Positions 1 through 8,662 of a stretch of 64,000 nt of DNA are shown piece by piece. The stretch's first letter is position 1. Every line of letters starts with the position of its first letter. Below the pieces are notes generated by a model, which saw nothing but the letters and a program-made list of their open reading frames with translations, ran no database searches and had not been told where the DNA came from. The DNA is from Pseudoalteromonas sp. A25 (GTDB lineage Bacteria; Pseudomonadota; Gammaproteobacteria; Enterobacterales; Alteromonadaceae): the NCBI RefSeq assembly GCF_009176705.1, contig NZ_AP021846.1:1892001-1956000 (forward strand), read 5' to 3'. A program made the position numbers and the translations under genes.

Positions 1-713
1 TGGTCCAAGGACTAGATAAGCGCATTCCCGTGTTTGGTTTGCAGCCTAACGAGATAGCAGATAAAGATGAAGTATTAAGCTCGGTAAGTTTAACGGCGAG
101 CCATTACTTATCAGAGCTAGATAAATTGAACACGAGTGGTGATATTCACATCGTTGCGCATTCATTTGGTAGTTTTATTGCTCACGAAATGGTGCAACAG
201 GCAAAGCATAAAACGCATATTAAACTATCTTTAACCGTATTAGACACACCAGTGCCAACACAGGTAGATAAACCAACTAGCGATGAACAATGCAATCAAA
301 TAATGTTAGAAAACATAATGGCATTCTTCTCAGTGCCTTTGTCTGAAGAGCAAAAATGCGAGTATGCAGGCCTAAATCAAGCACAAAAGATGGGGTGGGC
401 CTCTCGTATTCTAAATGCCTCAGGGTATCGCTTTTCGATTTCTCAACTCAGCTGTTTCTCCAAAGTGTTTTCTGCACAGCTAAATGCACCCGTTGCGCTA
501 ATGCCACTTTTCCCTCTTGACACAATGGAGATTATTAAAGCCAATGAGACCAACGAGTTCGAAGGCCAGTTGATAAAGCCAAGCATGGGGTGGGATAGCT
601 TATGCAACGAAACAACTTGCTATGAAGTTGAAGGTAATCATTTGAGCATATTGAAAAAACCACACGTGGACGCTGTCGTGAGAATTTTAGAAAAGAATTA
701 TGTTTTGCATTAA
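1..713 (+). CDS. Thioesterase domain, C-terminal end of a nonribosomal peptide synthetase or stand-alone thioesterase (5' partial)
   Basis: The reading frame is open to the left edge of the window (it reads VQGLDKRIP before the GTG at 30), so the true start lies outside and the GTG is not a convincing start. The visible part is an alpha/beta-hydrolase of the NRPS/PKS thioesterase family: VFGLQP opening strand, nucleophile elbow A-H-S-F-G, LDTPVP acidic strand, and a late G-N-H-L that would hold the catalytic histidine. Such domains release the finished peptide, often by cyclisation. The dioxygenase and cyclic-peptide exporter downstream support a role in peptide biosynthesis. It cannot be decided from here whether this is the end of a multimodular synthetase or a separate type II thioesterase. 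Confidence 0.82.
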   Translation, partial: VQGLDKRIPVFGLQPNEIADKDEVLSSVSLTASHYLSELDKLNTSGDIHIVAHSFGSFIAHEMVQQAKHKTHIKLSLTVLDTPVPTQVDKPTSDEQCNQIMLENIMAFFSVPLSEEQKCEYAGLNQAQKMGWASRILNASGYRFSISQLSCFSKVFSAQLNAPVALMPLFPLDTMEIIKANETNEFEGQLIKPSMGWDSLCNETTCYEVEGNHLSILKKPHVDAVVRILEKNYVLH

Positions 714-772
714 CATTTGTAAAATATTTGTTCTACATTGTACACCTTACCTAGTTAAAGGATGGGAATAAA

Positions 773-1735
773 ATGGACCAACTACTATCAGTAAAGATGG
801 ATACAAACCAAGCGGATATCGATCATCGGATCCACGACCTTTCATCTGAAAAGCAAAGCGGTTTAGCGTGGGTAAAAAACCACGTTGATAAGGTTAACCA
901 GTGGGTAAATGATGATGGATTTGCGGTGTTGCGTGGCCTGAACATAGTCAGTAGCAACCAATTTAGCACGATATTAGAGACTATTTTTGGTGAGCCTTTA
1001 AGCCAATATGTGTATCGTTCTTCTCCTCGCACAGCGATGAGAAACAATATATACACCACAACTGAATATCACTGCGATCAAGTCATACTTCAACACAATG
1101 AAAATGCTTATTCAAACAAATGGCCAATGCGAATGGGTTTTTTCTGTGTGGTCCCCGCTAAAAGTGGTGGCGCAACGCCACTGGCAGATAGCCGTGAAGT
1201 GTATCAAAACTTACCAATCGCATTACGCGATAAGTTTGAGCAACAGGGGGTTATGTACGTTAGAAACTACGGTGATATTGACCTGCCTTGGCAAGAAGTG
1301 TTTCAAACACACAGCAAGCATGAGGTAGAAACCTACTGTAACGCGAATGGCATTGAATATGAGTGGCACGATGACCGGCTACAAACACGGCAAAAAAGAC
1401 CCGCTGTGGCTAAACATCCGCAGACGGGCGAGAAAGTTTGGTTTAACCAAGCACACCTATTCCATGCCTCTAGTATTGATGGCCAATCTTCTGAGCTAAT
1501 GCGAACAAGTATTGGTGAAGAGAGATTACCTCGTAATGCTTTTTACGGCGACGGCAGTGCAATCGAGGATGACGATATACAAACAATAAACCAAGTGTAC
1601 AAAGATGCGACGTTTTCTTTTCCTTGGCACAGAAACGATATTCTATTGCTTGATAACATGCTGTTTACCCATGGTCGACAAGCTTATACAGGAACGAGGA
1701 AGGTACTCGTTGGCATGGCGAAGATAGTGGGTTAA
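773..1735 (+). CDS. TauD/TfdA-family Fe(II)/2-oxoglutarate dioxygenase, SyrP-like
   Basis: A 320-residue protein of the TauD/TfdA superfamily. The iron ligands expected for the SyrP-like subgroup are visible: H108-N-E110 in the H-N-E-x-x-Y context, and H300 in T-H-G-R just before the G-x-R that binds 2-oxoglutarate. The W-P-x-x-x-x-F-F-C and G-G-A-T-P-L-A-D stretches are also typical. Members hydroxylate carrier-bound amino acids during nonribosomal peptide assembly; SyrP itself makes beta-hydroxyaspartate. The gene lies 60 bp after the thioesterase on the same strand, with an AAAGGATGG Shine-Dalgarno before the ATG, so it is probably a tailoring gene of the same pathway. The substrate cannot be read from the sequence. 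Confidence 0.85.
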   Translation: MDQLLSVKMDTNQADIDHRIHDLSSEKQSGLAWVKNHVDKVNQWVNDDGFAVLRGLNIVSSNQFSTILETIFGEPLSQYVYRSSPRTAMRNNIYTTTEYHCDQVILQHNENAYSNKWPMRMGFFCVVPAKSGGATPLADSREVYQNLPIALRDKFEQQGVMYVRNYGDIDLPWQEVFQTHSKHEVETYCNANGIEYEWHDDRLQTRQKRPAVAKHPQTGEKVWFNQAHLFHASSIDGQSSELMRTSIGEERLPRNAFYGDGSAIEDDDIQTINQVYKDATFSFPWHRNDILLLDNMLFTHGRQAYTGTRKVLVGMAKIVG

Positions 1736-1821
1736 CTACGAATTTTTTAAAAGATTAAACAAAATTTTGTTAGTGGTCGTGTGATTAGCAAAAAATAGAC
1801 ATTCATCGAAGGACATTGACA

Positions 1822-3189
1822 ATGAATTGGCTTTTACATTCACGTTTTAAAATTACTGTATTGTGTTTACTTAGCTTAATCTTAGCCTCTTGTTTACAAA
1901 AAAAGAGTGTGGCTAAAAACACGACAATTACTGCCAGCCAGGTAGAAATGATTGCAACAACGGTCAATGATTATTGTGATAAACGTGTTTTTTTCGGCAC
2001 GATTTACATAACGGCTCAAGATAAAGTGGTGTATCAGGCTAATTGTGGTCCACAAAATATACAATATGGCATTGATAACACCATAGAGTCTAAGTACCGA
2101 ATAGGCTCTAATACCAAAGCGTTTGCTGCAACGATATTAATGCGGATGTTAGAAGGTAAAGACTTACGACAAGAAACCATAGGTGATCATTTACCTTGGT
2201 ATCCCAAAAACCAGTGTGCGGACGTTTCCTTACATCATTTGTTGACCATGTCTTCTGGTATTGATAATTACAGCGATAACGAAGATGTCTACGATAATTA
2301 TGGCTGGCGGCCCTTTTTGTATGACACAAACTTAAATTTAAATGGCCCTGAAGATTTTAGTAATCGATTTTGCACCTGTAGCGCTCAAAGCGATAAACCC
2401 TCTTTTACTCCCGGCTCTAAATACGAATATAGTAATTGTAACTATTACCTTGTCGGCAATATTATCGAGCAGTTGGCAGCGGGAAAACAAGGCGACATCT
2501 CAAGAGAGTATTGGTTTGAAAACCTTTTGAGGGAACATATTTTAGATACACTGGCTATGAACGATAGTGGTTCATTTAGTCCACTCGGTATTTATAGCCA
2601 CATGACCACAGGCTATATTTACAATCAAAATCAATATCTGCCTTTAGCAAATGGCCGTCCTCCGTTAACGGGGGGTCAAGCGCCGTACGAAGATATTTTA
2701 GTCAATCCATATAGCAATCCACTGGTTTTGTATTCAGCAGGCGATATGTACTCTACGGTTGAAGATATGCATAAATGGGATCAGGGGCTATACACCAATC
2801 AAATCTTAAACGAAGCTCAAAAGCTTGCAGCGTTTGCGCCGTATTCTAATACTGGAAGCTCAGACTACTGCGAGTACTATGGATATGGCTGGTTTGTTAC
2901 CTATATTGACCCTAACCAGTACGGCAAAGTAGCTAACTGCCCAGAGAACCCAAATGATACAAACTTACGCCAGTACGAGAAGTTTTTACAGTATTCGGGG
3001 AGCTATCCGTATTCGTGGGTGACAAGTTTTAATCGTTTAATAGAGCGAGATCAGTCAGTCATGGTGTTTAGTAACTATGTAAAAACGGGTACGGAATCAG
3101 ACTGTATATCAAGTGAAATTAGGAACATAATTTTTTATAGCGACAAACACCGTAGCACCGCTTGTCAAAGTGTGTTGAATGACGCGTAA
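1822..3189 (+). CDS. Serine hydrolase, class C beta-lactamase/PBP-like lipoprotein, cysteine-rich
   Basis: I choose the ATG at 1822 because AAGGA lies 8 bp upstream; a TTG at 1816 is the alternative. The N-terminus is a lipoprotein signal peptide ending in the lipobox L-A-S-C. The mature part has the beta-lactamase fold signatures: S-N-T-K (residues 96-99, the catalytic S-x-x-K) and Y-S-N (203-205, Y-x-N). This family (Pfam Beta-lactamase, PF00144) contains carboxypeptidases, esterases and peptide-trimming enzymes; true antibiotic resistance is the minority. About ten further cysteines, an even number, suggest several disulfides in the periplasm. Its place between tailoring and export genes suggests maturation of, or protection from, the peptide product, which is inference. 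Confidence 0.75.
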   Translation: MNWLLHSRFKITVLCLLSLILASCLQKKSVAKNTTITASQVEMIATTVNDYCDKRVFFGTIYITAQDKVVYQANCGPQNIQYGIDNTIESKYRIGSNTKAFAATILMRMLEGKDLRQETIGDHLPWYPKNQCADVSLHHLLTMSSGIDNYSDNEDVYDNYGWRPFLYDTNLNLNGPEDFSNRFCTCSAQSDKPSFTPGSKYEYSNCNYYLVGNIIEQLAAGKQGDISREYWFENLLREHILDTLAMNDSGSFSPLGIYSHMTTGYIYNQNQYLPLANGRPPLTGGQAPYEDILVNPYSNPLVLYSAGDMYSTVEDMHKWDQGLYTNQILNEAQKLAAFAPYSNTGSSDYCEYYGYGWFVTYIDPNQYGKVANCPENPNDTNLRQYEKFLQYSGSYPYSWVTSFNRLIERDQSVMVFSNYVKTGTESDCISSEIRNIIFYSDKHRSTACQSVLNDA

Positions 3190-3398
3190 GAGATTGTGAA
3201 AGTCTATGAGAAAAGGAAATAGAGCAGTTGTATTTCGTTTTCGCTTTTTGAGTTTTTAACCGATCAAAATAAGAATTACTTTTTAGCTCATAAAGTTAGA
3301 AAGTGAAAAAGGGCAAGTTAACGACTAAGCTTTAACCAGCTTTGTTGTGGCTTGATATGTTTAACAACTGTTTAATTCTAAATCATAGAGGACTTAAT

Positions 3399-3950
3399 AT
3401 GACAGCGACAAAAACAGCGAAGGAAGAGAAAGCGAGCGAGCCAAGTGCTGAGCAAGATGTAAATCATGCAGAGGCTGACAATCGCGAAGCTCAAGCGCAG
3501 CTAATTGTCGATAAGTATACCAAGTGGTCGTTTGGAAGTGGTCTAATACCTATTCCAGCGGTTGACTTAGTAGCTTTGACTGGCATTCAAATAAAAATGA
3601 TTGGTGAAATCGCAAAAGTGTATGGCCAATCATATAGTGAAAACAAACTACGCGGTACGATCTCAGCCGTTATTGGTGGTTCGTTTCCACAAACTTTGGG
3701 TGGCGCTGGTTTAAGCAGCTTTTTGAAAGCTGTTCCTGTACTTGGCACGTTGAGCGCACTGGCGTTTATGCCTGTCGTATCGGCAGCATCTTCACATGCT
3801 GTAGGTACAACGTTTATTCGACACTTTGAACATGGTGGAACTTTATTAGACGTTAACCTTTCCAGTATTAAGGATGACGTCTCTGAGGTTGCAGCAAAGT
3901 ATAGAAAAAACAAAGACAACGCAGATACACAAGTGAATGCTGCTAGCTAG
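3399..3950 (+). CDS. DUF697 (YcjF-like) family protein
   Basis: The ATG at 3399 follows GAGGA by 6 bp; an ORF extends 19 codons further up without support. The 183-residue product starts with a charged, Glu/Ala-rich tail (about 45 residues). A DUF697-like core follows: KWSFGSGLIPIPAVDLVALTGIQIKMI, then a Gly/Ala-rich region with two likely membrane-embedded helices (S-A-V-I-G-G-S and V-L-G-T-L-S-A-L-A-F-M). DUF697 domains are found in YcjF and at the end of some Era-like GTPases; their biochemical role is unknown. It is followed by a strong terminator, so it is probably a single-gene unit rather than part of the exporter operon. Confidence 0.72.
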   Translation: MTATKTAKEEKASEPSAEQDVNHAEADNREAQAQLIVDKYTKWSFGSGLIPIPAVDLVALTGIQIKMIGEIAKVYGQSYSENKLRGTISAVIGGSFPQTLGGAGLSSFLKAVPVLGTLSALAFMPVVSAASSHAVGTTFIRHFEHGGTLLDVNLSSIKDDVSEVAAKYRKNKDNADTQVNAAS

Positions 3951-3962
3951 TAGTAACTTGAT

Positions 3963-3986
3963 AAACCAGCAGGCATCTGCTGGTTT
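3963..3986 (+). terminator. Rho-independent terminator after the DUF697 gene
   Basis: A 10-bp perfect stem (AAACCAGCAG / CTGCTGGTTT) with the loop GCAT, followed by ATTTGTT. It starts 13 bp after the stop codon. Confidence 0.8.
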
Positions 3987-4019
3987 ATTTGTTCTGACTG
4001 ATAACTAAGGAGATGGATT

Positions 4020-4193
4020 ATGTTGGTAATTCTTTATTTGGCTTTATGCATGTTGTCTGGTTACTGGGGGCGTCATACTTTTGCTGGGCCCGTTGGCTTT
4101 TTTCTGATCTCACTGGTATTTACACCATTAGCGGGGCTACTAATACTGTTTTTAGCTAAGCGTAGGGAACCGATAGAGGATGAGGAAGAGTAA
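4020..4193 (+). CDS. Small two-helix membrane protein (57 aa)
   Basis: A short ORF with AAGGAG 6 bp before its ATG. The product begins MLVILYLALCMLSGYWGR, has a second hydrophobic stretch G-F-F-L-I-S-L-V-F-T-P-L-A-G-L-L-I-L-F and ends with an acidic tail EPIEDEEE. The pattern (short helix, G-R-x-x-x-x-G-P-x-G-F, helix with T/S-P-L-x-G-L) is one I associate with small uncharacterised membrane proteins encoded in many Gammaproteobacteria. It lies between the DUF697 gene and the ABC exporter. No function is assigned. Confidence 0.65.
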   Translation: MLVILYLALCMLSGYWGRHTFAGPVGFFLISLVFTPLAGLLILFLAKRREPIEDEEE

Positions 4194-4301
4194 ATTCATG
4201 AGTTATTATTTTTTCAATAATTAACACCAGTGTTTCTGACGCGAAAATAAAAGCGATTTGTAAATAAAGTTTAACGACGCAACAATAATAAAGAAGATCA
4301 A

Positions 4302-5963
4302 ATGGTATTATACGATTTAATAAGTCGAAACATAAAAATAAAGAAGCGCAACTTCGTCGCACTAGGATGTATTTCTGGTTTAGCAAATGCACTGGTACTT
4401 GCCCTAATCAATAATGTTGCAGAGAACATCTCGGACATAAATAGAGAAAATCACATTCTCTATTATTTAGTGCTATTTAGCTTAACAATCGCAATTTACG
4501 GTTTCACTCAACAGCGCTTGATGACGAAAGCTGCGCGAACTGTTGAGAAGGCAATTTCAGGGCTGCGCGTCGAGTTGTTTGAATGTGTTCGATATACTGA
4601 GCTTTCAACCCTAGAAAAAATTGGCAAAGAGCGAATATTCAATACGTTAAGTAAAGAGTTGCAAACGATTTCTCAATCGGCTCAGCTCTTTGTCATTATT
4701 GGCCAGTCAATCACATTGGTTTTTTTCACTTCCCTTTATATTGCTTATCACTCTTTTGTGGCGTTTTTGGTAATTTCAGTGTTAATTATGCTCGGTGCGA
4801 GTATTCATCGGTTACGTGCAAACGAAATACAAAAAAATATGAAGTTATCGTTTGAAAGCGAAAATATGCTTATTCAAAGGTTATCTGATTTGCTGGATGG
4901 CTTTAAAGAGGTTAAGTTAAGCAATCCTAGAGCTGATGATTTAGAAAAGGAATTTGTATCTGACTCAACGAGAGCTAGAAACGCAAAAACAAAAACTCAA
5001 ACATTATTTGCTACTGACTTTGTTTTATCTCAAATTACTTTTTTTGCAGCAACAGGGGCGATGGTTTTTATTGTTCCTTTATTATCGAATATATATACAG
5101 ATGTTGTGATAAAAGTAACAACCGCTTCTCTATTTCTAATCGGGCCAATAACCAGTATTGTTGGCGGCATCCCAATTTATACGACCGCAACAGAAGCTGC
5201 CAATAATGTGCTTGAGTTAGAAAGCGAGCTTAAACTTGCGACGCAAAAAGCACGAAAATCTAACGATAGTACACCAAAAGAGGTGTATGAATTTAAAGAA
5301 ATAAAACTTGAAGGTGCTTATTACCAGCATAATCGTCCTGCTGGAGAGCGTCCGTTTTTTGTTGGGCCTGTAGATTTAACGATTAAACCCGGTCAAATAA
5401 CATTTGTTACTGGTGGTAATGGTAGTGGAAAAACGACATTTATCCGCATGTTAACGGGGTTATATGAACTACAGGCAGGGCAAATATTGCTTGATGGTCA
5501 GAGCGTGACAAATAATGAACTCGATGCATATCGAAGTTTGTTTACAGCGGTGTTTTCAGATTTTCATTTATTTAAACAACTGTATGGGATCCGTGTGGGG
5601 TCTGCGCAAGAGATAGATGACTGGTTAGTTTTTTTAGAAATGAACAACAAGGTGAGTGTAGAAAACAGCGAATTTTCAACCGTTGCACTGTCATCCGGAC
5701 AAAGAAAACGGCTAGCGTTATTGAGTACTATTCTAGAAAATCGGCCTATTTATATTTTTGATGAATGGGCAGCAGATCAAGATCCAATTTTTAGGCGTAA
5801 GTTTTACGAGCAGGTTTTACCTAAGCTAAAAGAACGTGGTAATACTGTAATCGCGATTACTCATGATGATGCATATTTCCATTTAGCAGATGTACACTTA
5901 AAAATGGTAGAAGGGCAATTAATGGACCATAGCATGGCAGAGAATGAGGGAGTGTCTTCATGA
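4302..5963 (+). CDS. Cyclic-peptide-type ABC transporter (SyrD/PvdE-like), fused membrane and ATPase domains
   Basis: A 553-residue half-transporter: six predicted membrane segments in the first ~310 residues, then a nucleotide-binding domain with Walker A GGNGSGKTT (residues 371-379), signature L-S-S-G-Q-R-K-R and Walker B I-Y-I-F-D-E-W followed by A-A-D-Q-D-P. The length and the short, divergent membrane domain match the cyclic peptide transporter family that includes SyrD and PvdE, which moves nonribosomal peptides or their precursors across the inner membrane. Its stop overlaps the start of the SPFH gene by 4 bp (ATGA), so the two are translationally coupled. The link to the peptide genes at the left edge is by family and position. 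Confidence 0.88.
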   Translation: MVLYDLISRNIKIKKRNFVALGCISGLANALVLALINNVAENISDINRENHILYYLVLFSLTIAIYGFTQQRLMTKAARTVEKAISGLRVELFECVRYTELSTLEKIGKERIFNTLSKELQTISQSAQLFVIIGQSITLVFFTSLYIAYHSFVAFLVISVLIMLGASIHRLRANEIQKNMKLSFESENMLIQRLSDLLDGFKEVKLSNPRADDLEKEFVSDSTRARNAKTKTQTLFATDFVLSQITFFAATGAMVFIVPLLSNIYTDVVIKVTTASLFLIGPITSIVGGIPIYTTATEAANNVLELESELKLATQKARKSNDSTPKEVYEFKEIKLEGAYYQHNRPAGERPFFVGPVDLTIKPGQITFVTGGNGSGKTTFIRMLTGLYELQAGQILLDGQSVTNNELDAYRSLFTAVFSDFHLFKQLYGIRVGSAQEIDDWLVFLEMNNKVSVENSEFSTVALSSGQRKRLALLSTILENRPIYIFDEWAADQDPIFRRKFYEQVLPKLKERGNTVIAITHDDAYFHLADVHLKMVEGQLMDHSMAENEGVSS

Positions 5964-7096
5964 ATATTATTATCCCACCAGATATCGGGCTGTTAGTTTT
6001 AGGTGCATTATGTTTGGTGATAATTATCTCCAATATCGTGATGCGAATATTAAAGCGCCATTATCCAAAGTTACGTAAACGTATTATCTCATGGCGCTTT
6101 AGAGCGGGCGTGACACTCTTAATTGTTATGTTTTTGGTTGTGGCATTGGTGCCAGTTGTTTTTATCAAAGTAGATTCTGGTGAGGTGGGGGTGCTTTGGA
6201 AGAGATTAGGTGGCGGTACCTACCTTGATAAACCATTTACCGAAGGTACCGTGTTGGTTATGCCATGGGATAAGCTCACAATTTACTCTAGCCGTTTCCA
6301 AACAGCTGATAGAGAAATACATGCTATTACAAATCAAGGTTTACGCATAACGCTCGATGTCACAGTTCGTTATCGCCCGGTTGTTGATCATATCCCGTTT
6401 TTACATCAACTGGTGGGCAAAGATTATATGAATGAAATGGTAATTCCTGAGGTCAGCTCAGCGGTGAGAGTTATTGTGTCTAATTACACAGCTGAGGAGG
6501 TATATGGTTCACAAAGAATGGATGTACAGGAGCAATTATTGGGAAAAGTTTTAAATGAGCTTAAACTCCAAGAGCAAACGATTCTCAAGGGAATAGCCGA
6601 AGACATGAAAGGCCACGCATTAGTTAACCTTGATGACGTATTAATTCGCAGTGTGAATGTACCAGAAAAAGTACATAACGCCATCATTGCCAAAGTAAAT
6701 CAGCATTATCTGCAGCAGGAATACGATATGCGTTTAGAGGTTGCAGAAAAAGAGGCTTTGCGTAAAGAAACTGAAGCTAAAGGCATTGCGGCCTTTCAAA
6801 AAACAGTTAGCGGTGGCATTTCTGAAACCTATTTGAGATGGCGCGGTATTGAAGCGACAATAGAGCTCGCCAAGTCAAATAACGCCAAGGTAGTAGTGAT
6901 AGGGGGCGGCAAAGATGGGCTGCCGTTAATTTTGAATACTGATAATAGTCTTGGTCCGTCTTTGCCTGCTGTGTCACACGCAAAAGATGCTAAAGAAGCA
7001 ACAGAAAAGACAAATAAGGAAACTAAGAAAGAACCAGTATATCGTAGCCCAACAGCAAGTGCACACATCCCACTTGAAGAGGTCGCGCAACCATAG
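5960..7096 (+). CDS. SPFH/prohibitin-family membrane protein
   Basis: A 378-residue protein with two N-terminal hydrophobic segments (about residues 8-28 and 48-68), then an SPFH (Band 7) domain starting at the V-D-S-G-E-V-G-V-L-W-K-R motif typical of prohibitin-like proteins. A long charged helical region (about 240-290, L-E-V-A-E-K-E-A-L-R-K-E-T-E-A-K-G) probably forms a coiled coil. The C-terminus is low-complexity and rich in Lys/Glu/Thr. SPFH proteins form large ring or cage assemblies that organise membrane domains. The ATGA overlap with the exporter gene indicates co-expression and perhaps a shared complex. Confidence 0.85.
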   Translation: MNIIIPPDIGLLVLGALCLVIIISNIVMRILKRHYPKLRKRIISWRFRAGVTLLIVMFLVVALVPVVFIKVDSGEVGVLWKRLGGGTYLDKPFTEGTVLVMPWDKLTIYSSRFQTADREIHAITNQGLRITLDVTVRYRPVVDHIPFLHQLVGKDYMNEMVIPEVSSAVRVIVSNYTAEEVYGSQRMDVQEQLLGKVLNELKLQEQTILKGIAEDMKGHALVNLDDVLIRSVNVPEKVHNAIIAKVNQHYLQQEYDMRLEVAEKEALRKETEAKGIAAFQKTVSGGISETYLRWRGIEATIELAKSNNAKVVVIGGGKDGLPLILNTDNSLGPSLPAVSHAKDAKEATEKTNKETKKEPVYRSPTASAHIPLEEVAQP

Positions 7097-7099
7097 CAA

Positions 7100-7130
7100 A
7101 AATATGCCACGCAGTTTAGGCGGCATATTT
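7100..7130 (+). terminator. Hairpin after the SPFH gene, possible terminator
   Basis: AAATATGCC and GGCATATTT form a 9-bp stem around a 13-nt loop just after the SPFH stop codon. There is no clear T-run after it, so termination is only likely. Confidence 0.4.
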
Positions 7131-7259
7131 ATAATAATGCATGTTTAGATCTAGTAGTTCAGACGCTATAAAAATCGCTTATTTTCACGTTGAGAAATTA
7201 GGCTATGCTTTAATTATTGATTCAATAACTATTTTCAATCGAGGAAATTAAGAGTTTGC

Positions 7260-7937
7260 ATGAAGTATAGTGCCATTCTGTTGTTGTTTTTGTCATGCAG
7301 CCTGTTTGCGCAAGCAGTAAAACAAGAGGACACAAGGTTTGTAATCAGCTATGTGGAGCACAAGGGTATCATTCATTACTACGTGCCGTTGTTGGATCAA
7401 GCGTATCGTAAGATAGGTATCGAACCAAAATTTGAATTGATAAATGATAAGCGTGCGTTAAAGCTATTAGATCAAGGCTTAATAGACGCAGATACTGCCA
7501 AATCGTTAGAGTTTGTTGACGCCTATAAAAATATCATTGTTGTACCAACACCAATAAGTCAAATTGACGTTGTTCTGCTTTGCCAGCCAAAGTTGCAATG
7601 TGATCTATCGGTACTTAAAAATGCCAATCGTTCCTTAGGGTTAATTGCAGCAAAAGAGTTTTATAAAGAGCTATTATCCGGCAGCACTATCAGTCTTGTT
7701 GAGTTTTCAAGTTTTGAAACACTTCTTAAAATATTTAGTCAAGATAAAGTCGATTATGCCATTGTTGTGTTTGATGATTACACCAAAGATGCCCTGTCCA
7801 ATTACCCAAATCACTTCTTTATACAACAAAAAATTGGCTATCACCTGTTACACAAAAAGCATCGAGCTATCGTCAAGCAGCTCGATGAAGCGATTAAATC
7901 GGTCCGTGCGCAGGGCGGGTTTGTAAAATCAAATTAA
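7260..7937 (+). CDS. Periplasmic solute-binding protein, SBP_bac_3-like
   Basis: A 225-residue protein with a signal peptide (hydrophobic run L-L-L-F-L-S-C-S-L-F-A-Q-A). The mature part has the pattern of short SBP_bac_3 proteins of Alteromonadales: an early Y-x-P-L-L-D-Q-A-Y-R-K-I-G-I, a K-R-A-L-K-L-L-D-Q-G-L-I-D-A-D segment, and a C-terminal Y-H-L-L-H-K-K-H. No permease or ATPase genes lie nearby, so it may serve as an orphan ligand sensor rather than part of an importer. The GAGGAAATTAAGAG ahead of the ATG supports the start. The ligand is unknown. Confidence 0.72.
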   Translation: MKYSAILLLFLSCSLFAQAVKQEDTRFVISYVEHKGIIHYYVPLLDQAYRKIGIEPKFELINDKRALKLLDQGLIDADTAKSLEFVDAYKNIIVVPTPISQIDVVLLCQPKLQCDLSVLKNANRSLGLIAAKEFYKELLSGSTISLVEFSSFETLLKIFSQDKVDYAIVVFDDYTKDALSNYPNHFFIQQKIGYHLLHKKHRAIVKQLDEAIKSVRAQGGFVKSN

Positions 7938-8003
7938 GCGTTTTCGAAATAGACAGCAAAAGTGATACACTACGCGTTATGTCAATTATAGATGAGGTAA
8001 TGT

Positions 8004-8255
8004 GTGGAGTGTCGTCTTCATTGTGGTGCTTGCTGCATCGCACCAAGTATCAGTTCTAGCTTTCCCAACCACCCAGAAGGCAAACCAGCAGGTGAGCGTT
8101 GTAAAAACCTCACAGATGACAACTTGTGCAAATTATTTGGTAAACCAGAACGCCCCAAAGTGTGCCACGACTTTAAAGCCACACCGTGGGTATGTGGGAA
8201 TAATTCATCTGAAGCGATCACCATCCTAAATGAGCTAGAAACGCTTACAGGATGA
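8004..8255 (+). CDS. YkgJ-family cysteine-cluster protein
   Basis: An 83-residue protein starting with GTG: an in-frame stop lies two codons upstream and GAGG lies 6 bp before it. It has M-E-C-R-x-x-C-G-A-C-C-I-A-P-S-I-S-S, then G-K-P-A-G-x-x-C, C-K-L-F-G-K-P-E-R-P-K-V-C and W-V-C-G-N, which match E. coli YkgJ almost throughout. The eight conserved cysteines are thought to bind metal, probably zinc or an Fe-S cluster. Function is unknown. An overlapping 75-codon frame starting two bases earlier is a shadow. Confidence 0.88.
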   Translation: MECRLHCGACCIAPSISSSFPNHPEGKPAGERCKNLTDDNLCKLFGKPERPKVCHDFKATPWVCGNNSSEAITILNELETLTG

Positions 8256-8662
8256 AGATCCAATATACGTCTACAGGTGATGCAGTTATCACGACTCTTA
8301 AATGAAATGAAAAGTGGAACTAACGCTGTTCACAGACAGTGACTCTGATCTCATCCAACAGTTTTGTAGAAAAGTTTAGATTTTATCTGAAAGGCAGTTA
8401 CCAACGAAGAAAGGACGTTGGTAGAGATCAAAGTTATGCTGCTTTTATACAAAGTCCTAATTTTGTCCTATAACATTATTACTCGTCGTTTTGGGGTAAA
8501 GTGACAAACTGGAATTTTCCGCCTTGTTATATGCCTGTTTACAATAGCAATTATCAGTGGAATTATGAAGGTATGTAATATGAGCCGCTTTGGTGTGTTA
8601 TAAACTACCAAAGTGGGACAGAATAAGCTGTTAGCACTCTAAATGAATATCGAGATACCTGG
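8256..8662. other. Gene-free interval (407 bp)
   Basis: No credible ORF on either strand. It holds a hairpin (CTTTGGT / ACCAAAG at about 8589-8613) and, at its right end, the left copy of the inverted repeat that flanks the LysE gene. The rest shows nothing recognisable. Confidence 0.5.

Noticed and set aside
1822..3189. Antibiotic-resistance beta-lactamase
   Set aside because: The S-x-x-K and Y-x-N motifs define the broad serine hydrolase family; lipoprotein anchoring, extra cysteines and peptide-pathway context argue against a dedicated resistance enzyme.
8002..8229. 75-codon ORF overlapping the YkgJ-family gene
   Set aside because: It is an out-of-frame shadow; the frame starting two bases later carries all the family cysteines.
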